Origin: Oscillospiraceae bacterium
GTDB taxonomy: Bacteria > Bacillota_A > Clostridia > Oscillospirales > Oscillospiraceae
DNA length: 15,418 bases
Assembly (NCBI GenBank): GCA_016302005.1
Contig: JAEDOK010000028.1
Span: 1-15,418 of the forward strand
Direction: 5' to 3'
The position numbers and the translations under genes were made by a program. The notes beneath the pieces are model-generated. The model made no database searches and was not told the origin of the DNA. It was given only the letters and a program-made list of their open reading frames with translations. Below are positions 12,951 to 15,418 of the stretch, in pieces; within the stretch, counting starts at the first letter, position 1, and the number at the start of each line of letters is the position of its first letter.

Positions 12951-15418
12951 TTACTTCTGCTCGTTGTCGATCATGTCCTGCGTGATCTCGGATTCGGGCC
13001 AATTTTCCACATCGTAGCTGCGGTAAATGTCGAGTCCCGAACCGGCAGGGATCAGCTTGCCAATGATGACATTCTCCTTCAAGCCGACAAGGTGATCGAC
13101 CTTGCCCTTGATGGCGGCTTCGGTCAGCACCTTTGTCGTCTCCTGGAAGGAGGCGGCGGAGAGGAAGGACTCCGTTGCCAGAGATGCCTTCGTGATGCCC
13201 ATGAGGATCAGGCTGTCGGTCGCCTCCCGCAGATCGGTCTCGCCTGCTGCGAGGCGCTGGCGGATCTTCTCGTTGGCATCGTCAAACTCGTAGACATCGA
13301 CAACAGTGCCGCTGAGCAGCTCGGTATCGCCGGGATCCTCGACACGAACCTTGCGCATCATCTGACGGATAATGACCTCGATATGCTTATCGTTGATATC
13401 GACACCCTGCTGACGGTAAACCGCCAAAACGCCCTGCGTCAGATAGTTCTGCACTGCCTCAACGCCGGAAATGCGGAGCACATCGTGAGGGTTCAGCGCG
13501 CCGTCGGTGATCGGCTCGCCCTTGCGGACAGGCTTTCCGTTCTCGACCTTTAAGCCGACGGAATACGGCACCTGATAGAGCTTGACTTCGCCGTCCTCTG
13601 CGGTTACGGTGATGTCGCGCAGTGCGCTGCGGTGGCTGTCATCGACCGCGACGATACCGTCGATCTCGGAGATGACTGCCATCTTCTTCGGCTTGCGCGC
13701 CTCGAACAGCTCCTCAACACGGGGAAGACCCTGTGTGATATCGTCGCCCGCGACACCACCGGTGTGGAAGGTACGCATGGTAAGCTGGGTGCCCGGCTCA
13801 CCGATGGACTGCGCGGCGATGATGCCGACCGCTTCACCGAGATTGACCAGCTCGGAAGTAGCAAGGTTCATGCCGTAGCACTTCGCGCAGACGCCGCTTC
13901 TCGCGCGGCAGCCGAGGACGGTGCGGGCGTAGACATTGCGGACGCCGTGTGCCTCCAGCATCTTCGCGTCGTCCTCCGTCATCATGCGGTCATTCGGGAT
14001 CAGCACCTCACCCGTCTCGGGATCGACCACATCATCCACCGGGAAACGACCGTGGATACGGGAGGCAAAGGACTCAATGACTTGCCCCTTTTCCACGACC
14101 TCGCCGAGGTTGATGCCGTGCTTGGTGCCGCAGTCGTGCTCGCGGATAATGACCTCCTGAGAGACATCGACCAGACGGCGGGTCAGATAACCGGAGTCTG
14201 CGGTACGCAGCGCGGTATCGGTCAAGCCCTTACGCGCGCCTCTCGAGGAGATGAAGTATTCCAGAACGGAAAGGCCTTCACGGAAGTTCGCCTTGATCGG
14301 GATCTCGATGGTGCGGCCATTGGTGTCCGCCATCAGTCCGCGCATACCGGCAAGCTGACGGATCTGGTTCATGCTGCCACGGGCGCCGGAGTCCGCCATC
14401 ATATAGATGGGGTTGAAGCGGTCGAGGTTCTCCTGCAAAGCGCCGGTGACGTCCTTGATGGTCTGCTCCCACTGGCGGACAACAAGACGATAGCGCTCGT
14501 CATTCGTGATGAAGCCGCGCTTATACTTGCGGTCGATCTTGACCGCTTCGTTTTCTGCCTCGGCAACGAGGGCATATTTCTTATCGGGGATCGCCATGTC
14601 CGCGATGGATACGGTGATGGCGCCCTTCGTGGAGTACTTATAGCCGAGCGCCTTCAGGCGGTCGAGCATTTCCGTTGCAATAGTGAAGCCGTGCTTACGG
14701 ATGCACTTATCAATGATCACGCCGAGTTTCTTCTTGCCGACAAGGAAGCTGACCTCCAGCTCGAAGGCGTTTTCGGGCTTGCTGCGATCGACAAAGCCGA
14801 GATCCTGCGGGATCGGCTCATTGAAAATGAGTCTGCCGACGGTCGCGTTGATGATCTGATACTGCATCACGCCGTCGATCTCCTTGCCATAGCGGACACG
14901 GATGGGCGCGTGCAGACCGATTGCGCCGCAGGTATAAGCGGTGATCGCCTCGTCCACGCTCGAATACGCGTGCTTCGCCATGAACTGCGGTGCTTTCTTA
15001 TGGCCGCGCTCTGCTTCGTCGAGCGCTTTTTCGACCAAATCGCCGTCAACGAGCTGATTTACGGGAAGGTCAAAATCGCCGGCGTCGGTCACAAAGACCT
15101 CCTCCGCACCCTTCTCGTTTTTGCCGAGACGGACATAGGTCAGATAGTAAGTGCCGAGGATCATATCCTGCGTCGGAACCGTGACGGGCTTGCCGTCCTG
15201 CGGGCGGAGCAGATTGTTCGCCGAAAGCATCAGCATACGGGCTTCGGCCTGCGCCTCGGCAGACAGCGGGACGTGGATTGCCATTTGGTCGCCGTCAAAG
15301 TCCGCGTTGAACGCCGTGCAGCACAGCGGGTGCAGCTTAATCGCGCGACCCTCAACCAGCACCGGCTCAAACGCCTGAATGCCGAGACGGTGCAGCGTCG
15401 GCGCACGGTTCAACATGA
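12951..15418 (-). CDS. rpoC: RNA polymerase beta' subunit RpoC, C-terminal 821 residues (5' end outside the window)
   Basis: RpoC is the catalytic beta' subunit of RNA polymerase. The frame is open to the right edge; the methionine at 15416 is internal, inside the conserved [17 protein letters not shown] segment. Positions below count from that Met. The active-site loop [12 protein letters not shown] (37-48) holds the three Mg-binding aspartates. The bridge helix region follows at about 338-377 ([20 protein letters not shown]), then [11 protein letters not shown] (388-398). The second zinc site is Cys429, Cys503, Cys510 and Cys513. The trigger loop is [18 protein letters not shown] (537-554) and continues directly into [18 protein letters not shown], without the large insertion of E. 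coli RpoC. The C-terminal helices end at 821. A hairpin and a strong terminator follow. Its usual followers rpsL, rpsG and fusA are not downstream. Confidence 0.98.
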   Translation of the reverse strand, partial: MLNRAPTLHRLGIQAFEPVLVEGRAIKLHPLCCTAFNADFDGDQMAIHVPLSAEAQAEARMLMLSANNLLRPQDGKPVTVPTQDMILGTYYLTYVRLGKNEKGAEEVFVTDAGDFDLPVNQLVDGDLVEKALDEAERGHKKAPQFMAKHAYSSVDEAITAYTCGAIGLHAPIRVRYGKEIDGVMQYQIINATVGRLIFNEPIPQDLGFVDRSKPENAFELEVSFLVGKKKLGVIIDKCIRKHGFTIATEMLDRLKALGYKYSTKGAITVSIADMAIPDKKYALVAEAENEAVKIDRKYKRGFITNDERYRLVVRQWEQTIKDVTGALQENLDRFNPIYMMADSGARGSMNQIRQLAGMRGLMADTNGRTIEIPIKANFREGLSVLEYFISSRGARKGLTDTALRTADSGYLTRRLVDVSQEVIIREHDCGTKHGINLGEVVEKGQVIESFASRIHGRFPVDDVVDPETGEVLIPNDRMMTEDDAKMLEAHGVRNVYARTVLGCRARSGVCAKCYGMNLATSELVNLGEAVGIIAAQSIGEPGTQLTMRTFHTGGVAGDDITQGLPRVEELFEARKPKKMAVISEIDGIVAVDDSHRSALRDITVTAEDGEVKLYQVPYSVGLKVENGKPVRKGEPITDGALNPHDVLRISGVEAVQNYLTQGVLAVYRQQGVDINDKHIEVIIRQMMRKVRVEDPGDTELLSGTVVDVYEFDDANEKIRQRLAAGETDLREATDSLILMGITKASLATESFLSAASFQETTKVLTEAAIKGKVDHLVGLKENVIIGKLIPAGSGLDIYRSYDVENWPESEITQDMIDNEQK

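Overview
The window comes from a Gram-positive bacterium with GC-rich genes, most likely a member of the class Clostridia (Bacillota), perhaps of the Oscillospiraceae/Ruminococcaceae type. The reasons are the gene order (murG-murA-ftsQ-ftsZ following ftsW), a septal penicillin-binding protein with two C-terminal PASTA domains, an RpoC without the long trigger-loop insertion of proteobacteria, strong AGGAGG-type ribosome binding sites, and a MurE with the DNPR signature of meso-diaminopimelate-adding enzymes. The lineage is an inference; there is no rRNA gene here to settle it. Every confident gene is on the minus strand, so transcription runs from high to low coordinates.

Right end (12951-15418): the C-terminal 821 residues of RpoC, running off the window edge. 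It is followed by a gene-poor stretch of about 920 bases (12031-12950). This holds a near-perfect bidirectional hairpin terminator, a pair of 42-base direct repeats with an inverted third arm, several small hairpins, an AT-rich tract, a possible 36-residue peptide on the plus strand, and the promoter and probable MraZ operator of the next operon.

Middle and left (1-12030): a compact division and cell wall (dcw) operon in the order mraZ, rsmH, ftsL, ftsI (PBP2), murE, mraY, ftsW, murG, murA, ftsQ (divIB), ftsZ (first 63 codons only). MraZ is the cluster regulator and RsmH a 16S rRNA methyltransferase. MurA, MurE, MraY and MurG make lipid II. FtsW and FtsI polymerise and crosslink it at the septum, FtsL and FtsQ are the bitopic scaffold, and FtsZ forms the ring. 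murF and murD, which commonly flank mraY in clostridial clusters, are absent.

Regulation visible in the sequence: a sigma-A-type promoter before mraZ, followed by a 10-base-phased TGGAR array that fits an MraZ operator; a hairpin plus T-run resembling an intrinsic terminator between ftsL and ftsI; and a separate sigma-A-type promoter before ftsZ. Several starts were corrected from the longest open frame: murA, murE, ftsI, ftsL, rsmH and mraZ. ftsW appears to start with TTG.

I found no new biosynthetic or defence system, CRISPR array, tRNA, rRNA or transposase. The points most worth a second look are regulatory or structural: the phased array, the internal terminator, the charged repeat-bearing FtsQ tail, the rpoC-mraZ junction with its repeats, and the small plus-strand ORF.
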